A stretch of 64,000 nucleotides of DNA from CAYMND01 sp964465065 (lineage in GTDB: Bacteria > Acidobacteriota > Aminicenantia > UBA2199). A model generated the notes under the pieces. The model saw nothing but the letters and a program-made list of their open reading frames with translations, did no database searches and was not told where the DNA came from. Shown piece by piece: positions 34,192-42,855 of this stretch. The stretch covers positions 1 to 64,000 of the forward strand of contig CAYXHZ010000013.1 of NCBI GenBank assembly GCA_964465065.1. Reading direction: 5' to 3'. Each line of letters starts with the position of its first letter. Position 1 is the first letter of the stretch. The position numbers and the translations under genes were made by a program.

Positions 34192-34860
34192 GTGAAGAAA
34201 ACGTACGTCACGACAATGATTCTGCTCCTGATCAGCGCCTTTCTGAGCGCCGAACTGCAAACCATCACGCTCAGCCAACCGGACAAAAAACGCGGACTGC
34301 CCTTCATGGAAACCCTGTCCGTAAAGGCATCCGGAGTGGAATGGTCGGAACAGGAGATCGGACTCCAGGATCTCTCGGACCTGCTGTGGGCCGCCAACGG
34401 CATCAACCGGCCGGAGCAGCAAAAAAGCACGGCCTCCTCGGCGCTCAATGCCCGTGAGGTCGCCGTCTACGTCTTCATGAAGAACGGAGCCTTTCTGTAC
34501 AGTCCGGAGAAGCACGAATTGCAACCGGTTTTAGAGGGCGATTTCCGTTCACAGCTCATGATGACCCGACCGCCGCGACCCGATGGCAGGCCTCCCCGTC
34601 CGCCGGAATCCAACCCGCCTCTGCAACTGATTCTGGTCGCCGACTCCTCCCGTTTCCCCATGGGCTCGCAGGAGATGCGTTACGAATGGTGCGCCATCGA
34701 CACCGGTATCGTATCCCAGAACATCTCCTTGTTTTGCGCCGCCACCGGATTGAAAACCCGGCCCCGGGCCGCGATCGACAAGAACAGAATCAAAAACCTG
34801 CTCGGACTCAAGGACAGCCATTACGTCCTGCTCAACCATCCGATCGGACACGGCAAATAG
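34192..34860 (+). CDS. exported nitroreductase-like protein, SagB/ThcOx type
   Basis: A 222-residue protein starting with GTG after CGGAGG, with an N-terminal signal peptide (about 1-20). IGLQDLSDLLWAANGINRPE, then a Ser/Ala-Leu-Asn-Ala-Arg-Glu segment and VAVYVFMKNGAFLYSPEKHEL, match the flavin-dependent nitroreductase fold as seen in SagB/ThcOx-like proteins, and the C-terminal GIVSQNISLFCAATGL and LLGLKDSHYVLLNHPIG are the conserved end of that fold. A Pro/Arg-rich insertion (TRPPRPDGRPPRPPES) sits in the middle. The family binds FMN and reduces or oxidises diverse substrates. No azoline-forming cyclodehydratase or precursor peptide is nearby, so azole oxidation is not implied. Confidence 0.8.
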   Translation: MKKTYVTTMILLLISAFLSAELQTITLSQPDKKRGLPFMETLSVKASGVEWSEQEIGLQDLSDLLWAANGINRPEQQKSTASSALNAREVAVYVFMKNGAFLYSPEKHELQPVLEGDFRSQLMMTRPPRPDGRPPRPPESNPPLQLILVADSSRFPMGSQEMRYEWCAIDTGIVSQNISLFCAATGLKTRPRAAIDKNRIKNLLGLKDSHYVLLNHPIGHGK

Positions 34861-34942
34861 AACCGTCCCCAACCTGGCAACGACTCGCCGCTTGACACTG
34901 TTCCCCTGCCAATTCGCATCAGGCTGCCCAAAGGGCGGCGGC

Positions 34943-34971
34943 TTGACCCAGACTCGTTCAGCCGCTATAAT
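34943..34971 (+). promoter_or_regulatory. near-consensus promoter of the YchF-like gene, predicted leaderless
   Basis: TTGACC (34943-34948) and TATAAT (34966-34971) are exactly 17 bases apart, and the ATG at 34978 begins six bases after the -10 box. This is the clearest example of the leaderless architecture in the window. Confidence 0.85.
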
Positions 34972-34977
34972 GCGGCC

Positions 34978-36045
34978 ATGATTTTAACACTCTTTGGTTA
35001 CCCGAAAACCGGAAAAACCCTGCTTTTCAACCTGCTGGCCGGACAGCATGAAAGCGTTTCCAAGTTCAATGCCACCTCGACCGAGTTTCACAAGGCCATG
35101 GTCGATGTCCCCGACGAGCGCCTCAAAACGCTGGCGCAGATGTTCGACACGCCGCCGGTGTACGCCAAGATCGAATTCCTGGATACCGGCGCCATCGCCT
35201 TCCGGGAAGCCAAGAGCAGCACTTTCGTCGACCTGTTGCGCCGCGCCGACGGTCTGATCCATGTCGTGCGCGGTTTCGACGACAAGGAGATTCTGCACGC
35301 CCACGACAGCATCGACCCCGGCCGTGATATCCGCGAAATGGAAGAGGAACTGCGCACAACCGATTACTTCACCATCGAAAAACGTCTGGAACGTCTGGCG
35401 GCCGACATCAAAAAGATCAAGAACAAAGAACTGGTCGAGGAGTTCGATCTGCTGACCGTGCTCAAGGCCAAACTCGAGGCCAACATTCCCCTGCGTTCGG
35501 TCGACATGACCGATGCGCAACGGACACGCCTCAAAGGGTTCTGCTTTCTGTCGCAAAAACCGATCATGCACATCATCAACAGCGACGAGAACAGTTACCA
35601 TCGCTATAAAACCATGGTCACCCCGTTACAGGACAACGCCATGACCCTGATCTGCTGCGGCCAGATCGAGACCGAGCTGCTGGAATTGGCCGAGGAAGAA
35701 CGGACGATTTTTCAGCAGGAATACGGTCTGAACGATTATCAGTACATCCGCGAACATTTCATCCGTTCCAGTTACCAACTGCTGAGTCAACAATCATTTT
35801 TCACCGTCGGCCACGACGAAACCAAGGCATGGACAGTGGAACAGGGAGCCAACGCCTTGCAGGCCGCCGGAAAAATCCACAGCGACATCGCCCAGGGCTT
35901 CATCCGTGCCGAGGTCATCGGCTGGCGGGAGTTTCTGGACGCCGGCAATTTCGCCCAGGCCAAGGACAAGGGTGCGCTGCGGCTGGAAGGCAAGGAATAC
36001 ATCATCCAGGACGGCGAAATCGTCCATTTCCGCTTCAACAAATAG
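34978..36045 (+). CDS. ychF: YchF/Obg-type GTPase or ATPase
   Basis: A 355-residue P-loop protein of the Obg-related YchF family. The P-loop reads GYPKTGKT (7-14) in place of the usual GLPNVGKS, and the G3 region FLDTGAIAF is also divergent. The helical insertion (about 115-175) is present, and the C-terminal DUF933/TGS domain is clear (GFIRAEVIGW and GALRLEGKEYIIQDGEIVHFRFNK at the very end). YchF proteins bind ribosomes and prefer ATP in some species; the deviant nucleotide motifs make this a diverged copy. The gene stands alone behind a strong leaderless promoter and converges with the glycan operon. Confidence 0.87.
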   Translation: MILTLFGYPKTGKTLLFNLLAGQHESVSKFNATSTEFHKAMVDVPDERLKTLAQMFDTPPVYAKIEFLDTGAIAFREAKSSTFVDLLRRADGLIHVVRGFDDKEILHAHDSIDPGRDIREMEEELRTTDYFTIEKRLERLAADIKKIKNKELVEEFDLLTVLKAKLEANIPLRSVDMTDAQRTRLKGFCFLSQKPIMHIINSDENSYHRYKTMVTPLQDNAMTLICCGQIETELLELAEEERTIFQQEYGLNDYQYIREHFIRSSYQLLSQQSFFTVGHDETKAWTVEQGANALQAAGKIHSDIAQGFIRAEVIGWREFLDAGNFAQAKDKGALRLEGKEYIIQDGEIVHFRFNK

Positions 36046-36067
36046 AACCGCTTCCCCCGTCCCCGAT

Positions 36068-36787
36068 TCAGTGCCCGCCATTGAGCAGGTATTCGGCCAG
36101 AGCCAGATCTTCGCGGTGTGTCAATTTCAGATTGCGGGTCTCGCCGCTGACGATCCAGACCGGAGACAGACTGTACCGCAGCACCAGGCCGCAATCGTCG
36201 GTGGCATGCAGAAAAGGTTCGTCGATGGCCATCTGATGCGCCTGCCGGATCAGGGCGAGATCGAAGGCCTGCGGAGTCTGCACCCGCCACAGACGGTTGC
36301 GTGGCGGTACATCGGTAATGAAGCCCTGCTCGTCGACCTCGATGAGGGTATCGCTGGATGGAATGGCGCAGGTCACCGCCCGGGCCTCACGCAGACCGTC
36401 CAGGCAGGCCCGGGACAAGTTGGCGCTGACCAGCGGCCGGACGGCGTCGTGAATCAGTACCCGCCCATCCTGCACCGGTACGTTCATCAGCCCGATGTAG
36501 GCGCTCTGTTGCCTCGTCTCCCCGCCATCGACCAGAACGGCCAGCTTGTCAACCGGATGGTGCGCCAGCAGATCCTCCATCAGGTCGCGGTAGTCCCCGT
36601 TCACCACCAGCACGATGCCGTCGATTTCTTCCATATGCGAAAAGGCGTGCAGGCTATGCTCGACAACCGTCTTGTCGCCGATTTTCAGAAATTGTTTGGG
36701 GATGTCCGAGCCCATGCGCTCGCCTCGTCCCGAGGCCAGCAGAATGGCGTATAGCGGATTTCTCTGGATTTTTACATGATCCGTCAT
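36068..36787 (-). CDS. IspD/TarI-like cytidylyltransferase, second copy
   Basis: A 239-residue member of the IspD family: AILLASGRGERMGSDIPKQF is the CTP-binding N-terminus, GGETRQQSAYIGL the conserved Arg loop, VLIHDAVRPL the central motif and RLWRVQTPQAF the C-terminal block. The family transfers CMP to polyol or methylerythritol phosphates. It is the last gene of the 13-gene operon; its ATG overlaps the SDR stop (ATGA). Because it sits in a glycan operon with a second IspD-like gene and a polyol-phosphate transferase, CDP-ribitol or CDP-glycerol synthesis is more likely than the MEP isoprenoid step; IspD proper cannot be excluded, though no ispF is adjacent. Confidence 0.85.
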   Translation of the reverse strand: MTDHVKIQRNPLYAILLASGRGERMGSDIPKQFLKIGDKTVVEHSLHAFSHMEEIDGIVLVVNGDYRDLMEDLLAHHPVDKLAVLVDGGETRQQSAYIGLMNVPVQDGRVLIHDAVRPLVSANLSRACLDGLREARAVTCAIPSSDTLIEVDEQGFITDVPPRNRLWRVQTPQAFDLALIRQAHQMAIDEPFLHATDDCGLVLRYSLSPVWIVSGETRNLKLTHREDLALAEYLLNGGH

Positions 36788-37476
36788 CGTTCCCTCACTT
36801 GCAAGATCTGTCCTTCCAACACATGGGCCTGCGGTGTCAGACAATAGGCTATGGTCTCTACGACAGCATGTGGCTGCATAATGGTCGTCGGATCCTCGTT
36901 GGGCGCCAGGCGTTGGCGGAGATTGGTCGCCGTACGCCCGGGACAGATACAGAAAACCAGTATATTGTAGACCCTGAGTTCTTCGGCCATCGTTTGAGAA
37001 AAGTTGATCACCCCTGCCTTGCTGGCGGCATATCCGCTCCAGCCGGGACGTGCGGAGAGTCCGGCCGTCGATGCGATGTTGACGATACGCCCGCCGTTTT
37101 TTTTCATGTACTTGACCACCTCGCGGGTACACAGAAAAGTTCCGGTCAGATTGGTCTCGATCATATCCCGCCATTGAACCAGTTCCATATCCAGCAAGCC
37201 GAGCGGCTCACCCGTGCCGGCATTGTTGATGAGCACATCGATTCTTCCGAATCGGTTCATCGTCTGTTCGACCGTGTCCTGTACCGACCGCTCGTCACGA
37301 ACATCCGTCGGACATACCAGGTGCGGACTCGGTAAAGTCCGGGCGATTTCGACCATTTTTTTTTCGTTGCGGGCCGCCAGCACCATGCAAGCGCCTTGAC
37401 TGGAAAAGGTGCGTACGGTTTCCTCACCGATTCCCTGACTGGCGCCGGTTACGATAATCACCTGATCACGGATCAC
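36784..37476 (-). CDS. SDR-family NAD(P)-dependent reductase
   Basis: A short-chain dehydrogenase of 230 residues. The cofactor motif VTGASQGIG (TGxxxGxG) is near residue 10, NNAG near 85, and the catalytic pair appears as YAASK (YxxxK) with a Ser about 13 residues upstream in VNIASTAG. The gene starts with GTG overlapping the stop of the IspD-like gene (GTGA) and its stop overlaps the next IspD-like start. In Haemophilus Acs1/Bcs1 an IspD-like domain is fused to an SDR domain that reduces ribulose 5-phosphate to ribitol 5-phosphate; the adjacent order here looks like a split version of that enzyme. Confidence 0.9.
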   Translation of the reverse strand: MIRDQVIIVTGASQGIGEETVRTFSSQGACMVLAARNEKKMVEIARTLPSPHLVCPTDVRDERSVQDTVEQTMNRFGRIDVLINNAGTGEPLGLLDMELVQWRDMIETNLTGTFLCTREVVKYMKKNGGRIVNIASTAGLSARPGWSGYAASKAGVINFSQTMAEELRVYNILVFCICPGRTATNLRQRLAPNEDPTTIMQPHAVVETIAYCLTPQAHVLEGQILQVRER

Positions 37477-38138
37477 AGGTACACTCCCCGGATCATTTTT
37501 TCGGCGATGATCATATCCAGCGGCGTGGTTATTTTCAAATTGTTCTCGCTGCCGGGAACAAAACGTACTTTGCCGCCGTTTCGGAACACCAGCACCCCAT
37601 CCTCGTTGGCCTCGAAGCGATCGGAACGGGCACGTTCATGAGCGGCCAGCACCGCTTTCGACAAGAAAATCTGCGGTAACTGAATATTGTGAAGACGCTT
37701 GCGGTCGAGAATCCCGTCCATATAGTCCCCTCCGGTGGAAACCGTGAACGGTATCGGTATGGTCGGAATCACTGCCTCCTCGGCCATGAAAGCCATCAAA
37801 TCGTGGATAAGTCCGGGAGTTATGAAGGGTCTGGCCGCCTCGTGAATGAGAACATTTTGCGTACGCACCAGGGTCAAACCATTGTAAACCGACTGCTGAC
37901 GGGTCGAGCCGCCTTCGACTAGTTCCACTTTGGCGATATTGTACCGTTCCAGATACCGTTCGTAGGTGTCCCGGTAGTCCGGATGGTACATGAGCAGAAT
38001 CCGTTCGATCTCGGCAATACGTTCCAGAATCTCCAGGGCATATATGAAAATCGGCTTGCCGAGCAGAGTCAGAAACTGTTTCGGCTGGCCTTCCTTCATG
38101 CGCACGCCGATACCGGCTGAAAGATAGATGCAGTCCAT
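37473..38138 (-). CDS. IspD/TarI-like cytidylyltransferase, first copy
   Basis: A 221-residue IspD-family protein: YLSAGIGVRMKEGQPKQF (N-terminal CTP loop), GGSTRQQSVYNGL, VLIHEAARPF and a C-terminal NNLKITTPLDMIIAE. It is more divergent than the last gene of the operon (AGIGVRM in place of AAGxGxRMG; HEAARPF for HDAARPF). Likely reaction: CTP plus a polyol phosphate (ribitol 5-phosphate or glycerol 3-phosphate) to the CDP-polyol. ATG 38138 has AAGGAG eight bases upstream; two ATGs slightly upstream lie inside that site. It is tightly packed between the CDP-polyol phosphotransferase and the SDR. Confidence 0.85.
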   Translation of the reverse strand: MDCIYLSAGIGVRMKEGQPKQFLTLLGKPIFIYALEILERIAEIERILLMYHPDYRDTYERYLERYNIAKVELVEGGSTRQQSVYNGLTLVRTQNVLIHEAARPFITPGLIHDLMAFMAEEAVIPTIPIPFTVSTGGDYMDGILDRKRLHNIQLPQIFLSKAVLAAHERARSDRFEANEDGVLVFRNGGKVRFVPGSENNLKITTPLDMIIAEKMIRGVYL

Positions 38139-38140
38139 AC

Positions 38141-39412
38141 TCATTTCTCCTTGCATTCTCCCTTGTTTCTGTCCCGTACAAGTTCCCAGACCCGCGCCGA
38201 GGAACGACCATCGGCATTGTTGAAGGTCCTTTGACACAGAGCCTGTCTGGCAGCGGAAAAGCCGTCATCGCCGACCAGACAACGCGTCAGTCCCTGCTGC
38301 AGTTCGTTCTGATCCCGACACTTCAATCCGGGAGTCAGTTCATCGTACGAAAAATAAAAGTCGCGCTCATTTTTCAGGTAATCGTCGAGATCATAGGTAA
38401 AAAAGACCACCGGACGATCCAGCAGCAGGTAATCCATATAAACCGAGGAATAGTCCGAGATCATGACATCTGTCAGCGGCAGCAGCGGATAGATGTCCCT
38501 GGTGTTGTCATAGATCAGAATATTGCCGGCCTTGGCGATGGACGCTCGCGTCTGTGAATCCTTGATCATCCCCCAGGAATGGAACTTGAAAATCATCAAC
38601 AGCCGTTTTTCCCGGCAGAAACGGTCCAGGACTTCAATATCCAGGATCTTGTCGGTAATGGCATCCCGGCCGGTATCTCGGAAGGTTGGCAGGTAAACCG
38701 CGACTTTTCCACCCTGCTCCCGGAATTGACGAGCGGCCGTAAAGACCTGCCTATCGGCTCCGATCATCTCGTCGCCGGAAAAATCGCTGAAAAACACATC
38801 GTTACGCGGGTAACCGGTGGCTCGGGTCCGTTTCTTGTTGATTCCCGTCACATAGCCCCTATTAAGGAATGCGTCACCGGTGGTGATCAGCAGATCGTAG
38901 CGGACCAGCTTGCCTTTAAGACGGTAGTAGGCCCGCATGATCGGGTGACGCAGCATGCGCTTGACCTGGGGATTGTCCAGACCGATGGTTTTCAACCCCA
39001 CCCCATGCCAGAGCTGAACCGAAAATGCGGTGAACAGCAGATGATAGCGGAAGCGGTTGATCCACACATCGCTGTCGCTGACGATGACGCCGGCCCGCAG
39101 CAGCATCCATGCTGTCTTCAGCCTCGGGTAGAAGAGCACAGGCAGTTTCCTTTCGCTAAGCGCCGAGAACACATCCCCGCTTTCGGTCAGAAAATAAAAT
39201 TCGCCCTCACTGCGGCAATTGTGGACCAGATGCAGGTAGAGATACTTGACGTTGTCCGTAAACAGGCCGCAATCTCGCCCCCAGAGAATGATCCGTTTTT
39301 TTCTCCGCGGAACGATGTAGGTGAACGGAACGATGAAGATCCAGCCCAACAAAGGCAGAAACAGACCGTTCCAGAAAAAATTGAACGGATTGCGGATCAG
39401 GCCGTTCAACAT
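38141..39412 (-). CDS. CDP-glycerol/CDP-ribitol phosphotransferase (TagB/TagF/TarL family)
   Basis: A 423-residue protein of the CDP-glycerol glycerophosphotransferase family. VQLWHGVGLKTIG, the VYLPTFRD strand and the long signature SDYSSVYMDYLLLDRPVVFF are diagnostic. A hydrophobic stretch near residues 10-35 (NFFWNGLFLPLLGWIF) can associate with the membrane. The family transfers glycerol- or ribitol-phosphate from the CDP form to a growing teichoic-acid or capsule chain at the inner face of the membrane. ATG 39412 has GGGGAG just upstream and overlaps the stop of the preceding glycosyltransferase gene. The enzymes following it probably make its donor. Confidence 0.93.
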   Translation of the reverse strand: MLNGLIRNPFNFFWNGLFLPLLGWIFIVPFTYIVPRRKKRIILWGRDCGLFTDNVKYLYLHLVHNCRSEGEFYFLTESGDVFSALSERKLPVLFYPRLKTAWMLLRAGVIVSDSDVWINRFRYHLLFTAFSVQLWHGVGLKTIGLDNPQVKRMLRHPIMRAYYRLKGKLVRYDLLITTGDAFLNRGYVTGINKKRTRATGYPRNDVFFSDFSGDEMIGADRQVFTAARQFREQGGKVAVYLPTFRDTGRDAITDKILDIEVLDRFCREKRLLMIFKFHSWGMIKDSQTRASIAKAGNILIYDNTRDIYPLLPLTDVMISDYSSVYMDYLLLDRPVVFFTYDLDDYLKNERDFYFSYDELTPGLKCRDQNELQQGLTRCLVGDDGFSAARQALCQRTFNNADGRSSARVWELVRDRNKGECKEK

Positions 39413-40665
39413 GTTCTCCCCCCGTATGCGAAGATGAAAGCCTGCCAGGTCTCGTCCATCGGCCATACTGTTTGCTTCATCGCAGTCAGCTCACCCTTGT
39501 CGAGATAAAAGGCGTTGACCAGGGCATCCATGTATTCGGGTTTGAAGAGCAAAGCTTCGGCCAGCAAGGCTTTGGCCTTGTGAACCTGCGTCGCCGCCAG
39601 ACATACCGCCTGATTGTTCAGGGCTTCTGGAAAGATAAACGGTACCGCCAGTCGGGCCTTTTCGAAACAGTCGGCAGCCGCCAGTTTGTCATCATGAAGC
39701 AAACCTTCGCTAAAACATGCCAGCGGATGTCCAGGAGATGTCTGGGCGGGTCGCGGCCGGCCCTCATGCAGGGATGCATGCACCATATACTGTATGCATT
39801 GATAAACATCCGGATCGATAAAATCCCCGGAAAAATCTTCCAGATACCGTTTTATCGCCGCTAACTGACCTTTGCGGCGCAAGTGCTGCACGGCCTTAAG
39901 GTAGCGCTGAGTCCTGAGACGACAGCCTATTTTCCTGTCTACAAACGGGATCCGTGCATCAAACTCTCGAAACAAAGGAAAAACCTGGAGCTGCTGAGCC
40001 GCGTAATCGCCCGAGACATTGTTCTGATGAAAACGGCGATCCACAATGACTTCGTCGATGAGCGCCGCTCCGGCTCGCTGTGCGATCAGACCGAGCAGCA
40101 TATAGTAATCCAGAACCCGGTTGTAACGGGAAGGAAAAGGCAGTAACGGTGCCAGGCATTCCCGTCGGACGGCCAGATTGGAAAACGATCCGAAAATGTT
40201 GCGCTGCGCCACAATTCTCGGCAGGCAATCCACCGGGAAATTCAAGCGCTGGCTTGAGGTCGGATTCCCATCCGGCAGCAGCAGCGGACGCCCCTGATCA
40301 TCGATTTTACGGGATCGACAGGCCACCCAGTCCGGGTTTTGATCGTCTATAACCGCCCGGGTCCTTTCCAGGCGCTGCGGATGATACAGGTCATCGTCAT
40401 CCAGAAAGGCGATCCATTCTCCCTTCGCTTCTGTAAAAGCCATGTTCAGAGCATGCTCGATACCACGGTCGGGTTGGAAAACGAATCGGAAGCGCTTGTC
40501 GTTACCAACCGATGTTTTGGCTCGGCTCAAGGACTTATCGCTAGAAGCGTTGTCGCAGACGATCACCTCGAAATCCTGCATGGTCTGACGCGACAACGAA
40601 CCCAGACATTCCTGTACATATGTCTCCGCATTGTACAAGGGCACGAGAACGCTGAATTTGACCAT
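39406..40665 (-). CDS. family 2 glycosyltransferase with helical C-terminal region
   Basis: A 419-residue GT2 enzyme. The GT-A core occupies residues 1-230: FSVLVPLYNAETYVQECL at the start, VIVCDNASSDKS, and the DxD metal motif in FLDDDDLYHP near 93. The remaining ~190 residues are helical with TPR-like spacing (ACFSEGLLHDDKLAAADCFEKA). It transfers a sugar from a nucleotide donor, substrate unknown. GGGAG precedes the ATG, and its stop overlaps the next gene. A similar helical tail is present in two other glycosyltransferases of the operon. Confidence 0.9.
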   Translation of the reverse strand: MVKFSVLVPLYNAETYVQECLGSLSRQTMQDFEVIVCDNASSDKSLSRAKTSVGNDKRFRFVFQPDRGIEHALNMAFTEAKGEWIAFLDDDDLYHPQRLERTRAVIDDQNPDWVACRSRKIDDQGRPLLLPDGNPTSSQRLNFPVDCLPRIVAQRNIFGSFSNLAVRRECLAPLLPFPSRYNRVLDYYMLLGLIAQRAGAALIDEVIVDRRFHQNNVSGDYAAQQLQVFPLFREFDARIPFVDRKIGCRLRTQRYLKAVQHLRRKGQLAAIKRYLEDFSGDFIDPDVYQCIQYMVHASLHEGRPRPAQTSPGHPLACFSEGLLHDDKLAAADCFEKARLAVPFIFPEALNNQAVCLAATQVHKAKALLAEALLFKPEYMDALVNAFYLDKGELTAMKQTVWPMDETWQAFIFAYGGRTC

Positions 40666-40666
40666 A

Positions 40667-42232
40667 TCACCAGTCTCCCAATTCGTTCAACAGTACTTGG
40701 GCTTTATTGTGGTTCGGGATCAGCTCCAGACAGTGCAGAAAATTCGCTTTCGCCGCAGCGTATCGGGAAAGGACCATATCGATCTCACCCAGGTGGAAAA
40801 AAGCTCCGCCGCAAAGGTCGTGAAACATTCTGCCACCAGTGATTTCAGCAAATATGCGGTAGGCTTCATCCAGCAGTGAGCAGCGCTGCAGTAGGGACGC
40901 ATAGGTATACAGGACGCCTTTGTCCAGGTCATCGCTAGCAACTGTCAGACGATTCAGCTCTTGAACGGCACTCATGGGAACCCGATGCGACTGCAGCAGA
41001 CGCAGATCCACAAAGCGCAGCAGCAACTTGATCCGTAACAGTTCGGAAATATCGGATTTCTTCAAGACCTGGCGTAGCAGTCCCTCTTCCCATTTTAGTC
41101 GTTTCACACTGCGCAGAAGATTCAGAAAGGTTTTCAGCGCCGGCCAGACCTGATCTTCTGTCTGCATCTGCCCATCCAACCAGGCGTATGGAACGAATCC
41201 CCTGGAGAAGACATACAATCTGGCCTCACTGCTGTTCCCGGGCAGGTCCCGTATGCATCCATTATTGCGAAAAGCCCGGTCCAGAGCGAGCAGCCGCTTC
41301 CAGACTCCCGTTTTTTCCGGGGCATCCAGGTTACCGCCCAGAAACGCATCCAGTTGCGCATGCAACACCACGCTGCTTTCCAGAACCCGGCTTTCGCGTA
41401 CGGCGTGCAGGTAGAGAATTTCCCGGCTTATCCGTTCCAGAATATCCAGACGGTATGACAGGGGCTCATAAACCAGGCTGTCGACGCACAGCTTGGCGAT
41501 ATCGAGATCTGCCTCGTGCTGATATTCATTGTACTGGGTATGCCAACCCCGCTTTGTCTCTTTTTCCAGAAACCGGCCCTTACGATCCGAAAATATTTTT
41601 TTCTGCGCCTGCTGGATGCTTCGCAGCGGATAATGTCGGAGCAGAAAAGGCAATGGAAAGATCCGCTGTTTCTCGAACAAGACATGATGACCGCCCTTAC
41701 TGTGCAGATCGACCGGCTTGGCTTGCCGTTTCCAGCCCTTTACCTGCAAATGGTTGAAGTGTTGACCTGGTTTATACCGGGTCATGACGCTACGGATATC
41801 GGTATCGGTTCGCTTCTCCATCGAATCCAGGCAGAAATCGATCAGGTCGAAATTGATGGCATTGTACCCCAGGCTGTCGACAAAGGACAGCGCCTCGCGC
41901 AGTTTCATGTCCCGCCACGGACTTTCCCGGAATTCATCCGCATCGCAATGCAGGTACCAATCCGCCTGAATCTGGTGAGCGACTTCGGCTTTGCGTTTCA
42001 AGAGCTCTTCCCACGGGTATGTGTCCTGGGTTTTCTCGGGCGGATATTTTTCCCAGCCGATCAGGCCATGTCCTTCATACTTCAGAGACAACTCGAGCGA
42101 ACGATCGGTCGACCAGTTGTCGATCAGGTAGACTTCGACCCCTTGCGCGATCAGGTCGGCGATGGCCAGGGGCAGAATATCCTCTTCGTTGAAAACTGCC
42201 AACAACGCCACCACCCGGAACGGAGCGCTCAT
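40667..42232 (-). CDS. glycosyltransferase family 2 (Glyco_tranf_2_4 type) with TPR-like tail
   Basis: A 521-residue protein whose first ~250 residues form a GT2-type fold of the variant seen in Glyco_tranf_2_4/GT92-like proteins: ALLAVFNEEDILPLAIADLI, VYLIDNWSTDRS, and the acidic motif HCDADEF near 110. The rest is helical, ending in TPR-like units (YAAAKANFLHCLELIPNHNKAQ). ATG 42232 overlaps the stop of the methyltransferase gene upstream (ATGA); the frame is open further upstream but that part lies inside the methyltransferase gene. Donor and acceptor unknown. Confidence 0.85.
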   Translation of the reverse strand: MSAPFRVVALLAVFNEEDILPLAIADLIAQGVEVYLIDNWSTDRSLELSLKYEGHGLIGWEKYPPEKTQDTYPWEELLKRKAEVAHQIQADWYLHCDADEFRESPWRDMKLREALSFVDSLGYNAINFDLIDFCLDSMEKRTDTDIRSVMTRYKPGQHFNHLQVKGWKRQAKPVDLHSKGGHHVLFEKQRIFPLPFLLRHYPLRSIQQAQKKIFSDRKGRFLEKETKRGWHTQYNEYQHEADLDIAKLCVDSLVYEPLSYRLDILERISREILYLHAVRESRVLESSVVLHAQLDAFLGGNLDAPEKTGVWKRLLALDRAFRNNGCIRDLPGNSSEARLYVFSRGFVPYAWLDGQMQTEDQVWPALKTFLNLLRSVKRLKWEEGLLRQVLKKSDISELLRIKLLLRFVDLRLLQSHRVPMSAVQELNRLTVASDDLDKGVLYTYASLLQRCSLLDEAYRIFAEITGGRMFHDLCGGAFFHLGEIDMVLSRYAAAKANFLHCLELIPNHNKAQVLLNELGDW

Positions 42233-42855
42233 CGTTTGATCAGGATCGCCTGCCCATGGCTGATCGACATGCGAAGTATTTTGGATTGACGGTATTGGCC
42301 GACACCACGCCCTGGTTTGGAGATATCCCCCCAACCGCATTCATCGACAAGTTCTTTGATCAACCCGATCATACCCGAATTGTGCGCGCTGCCGGAATAG
42401 GCCGCACCATCAGGCCATTTCGCCCAATACCCCGTTCCCCAGTCTTCGATGGCATACAGCCCTTCCTTTTTTAAATGCCGATCAAATAGAGCTTCGAAGG
42501 AAGCCCGACTGATCGAGCCGATATGCGAAGCATCGTCGACGATTATGTCAAACCCTTCCGGGGCGTGCTTGGCGGCGATTTGGTCCAGAAGCCTGACGTC
42601 GTCCTGCAGTCCCTGATAAATGAATATCCGCTCCATTTCGCTTTCGGGCAATACCACCTTGTTCCTGTCCAATCCGACGATCAGCCCTTTTGGAAAATAT
42701 TCCCGCCACAAGCGCAAGGATTCACCGCCGAACACGCCCAACTCGAGCAGGCGAATCGGTTTGTCGGTCAGTGCTGCCATGAAAGTTTCGTAATGATCGA
42801 GGTAATCCTCGCTCTTGTCCGTGTTGTAACGTGCCTTCAACTCCCGCAATTTCAT
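42229..42855 (-). CDS. class I methyltransferase, sugar O-methyltransferase-like
   Basis: A 208-residue SAM-dependent methyltransferase. LLELGVFGGESLRLW is motif I, IVGLDRNK motif II, and FDIIVDDASHIG the metal/catalytic motif typical of the MycE/rhamnosyl O-methyltransferase and TylF-like group, which methylate sugar hydroxyls with Mg2+. EDWGTGYW follows as in those enzymes. Overlaps by four bases with both neighbours. A role in capping or decorating the glycan by O-methylation is the natural inference. Confidence 0.85.
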   Translation of the reverse strand: MKLRELKARYNTDKSEDYLDHYETFMAALTDKPIRLLELGVFGGESLRLWREYFPKGLIVGLDRNKVVLPESEMERIFIYQGLQDDVRLLDQIAAKHAPEGFDIIVDDASHIGSISRASFEALFDRHLKKEGLYAIEDWGTGYWAKWPDGAAYSGSAHNSGMIGLIKELVDECGWGDISKPGRGVGQYRQSKILRMSISHGQAILIKR

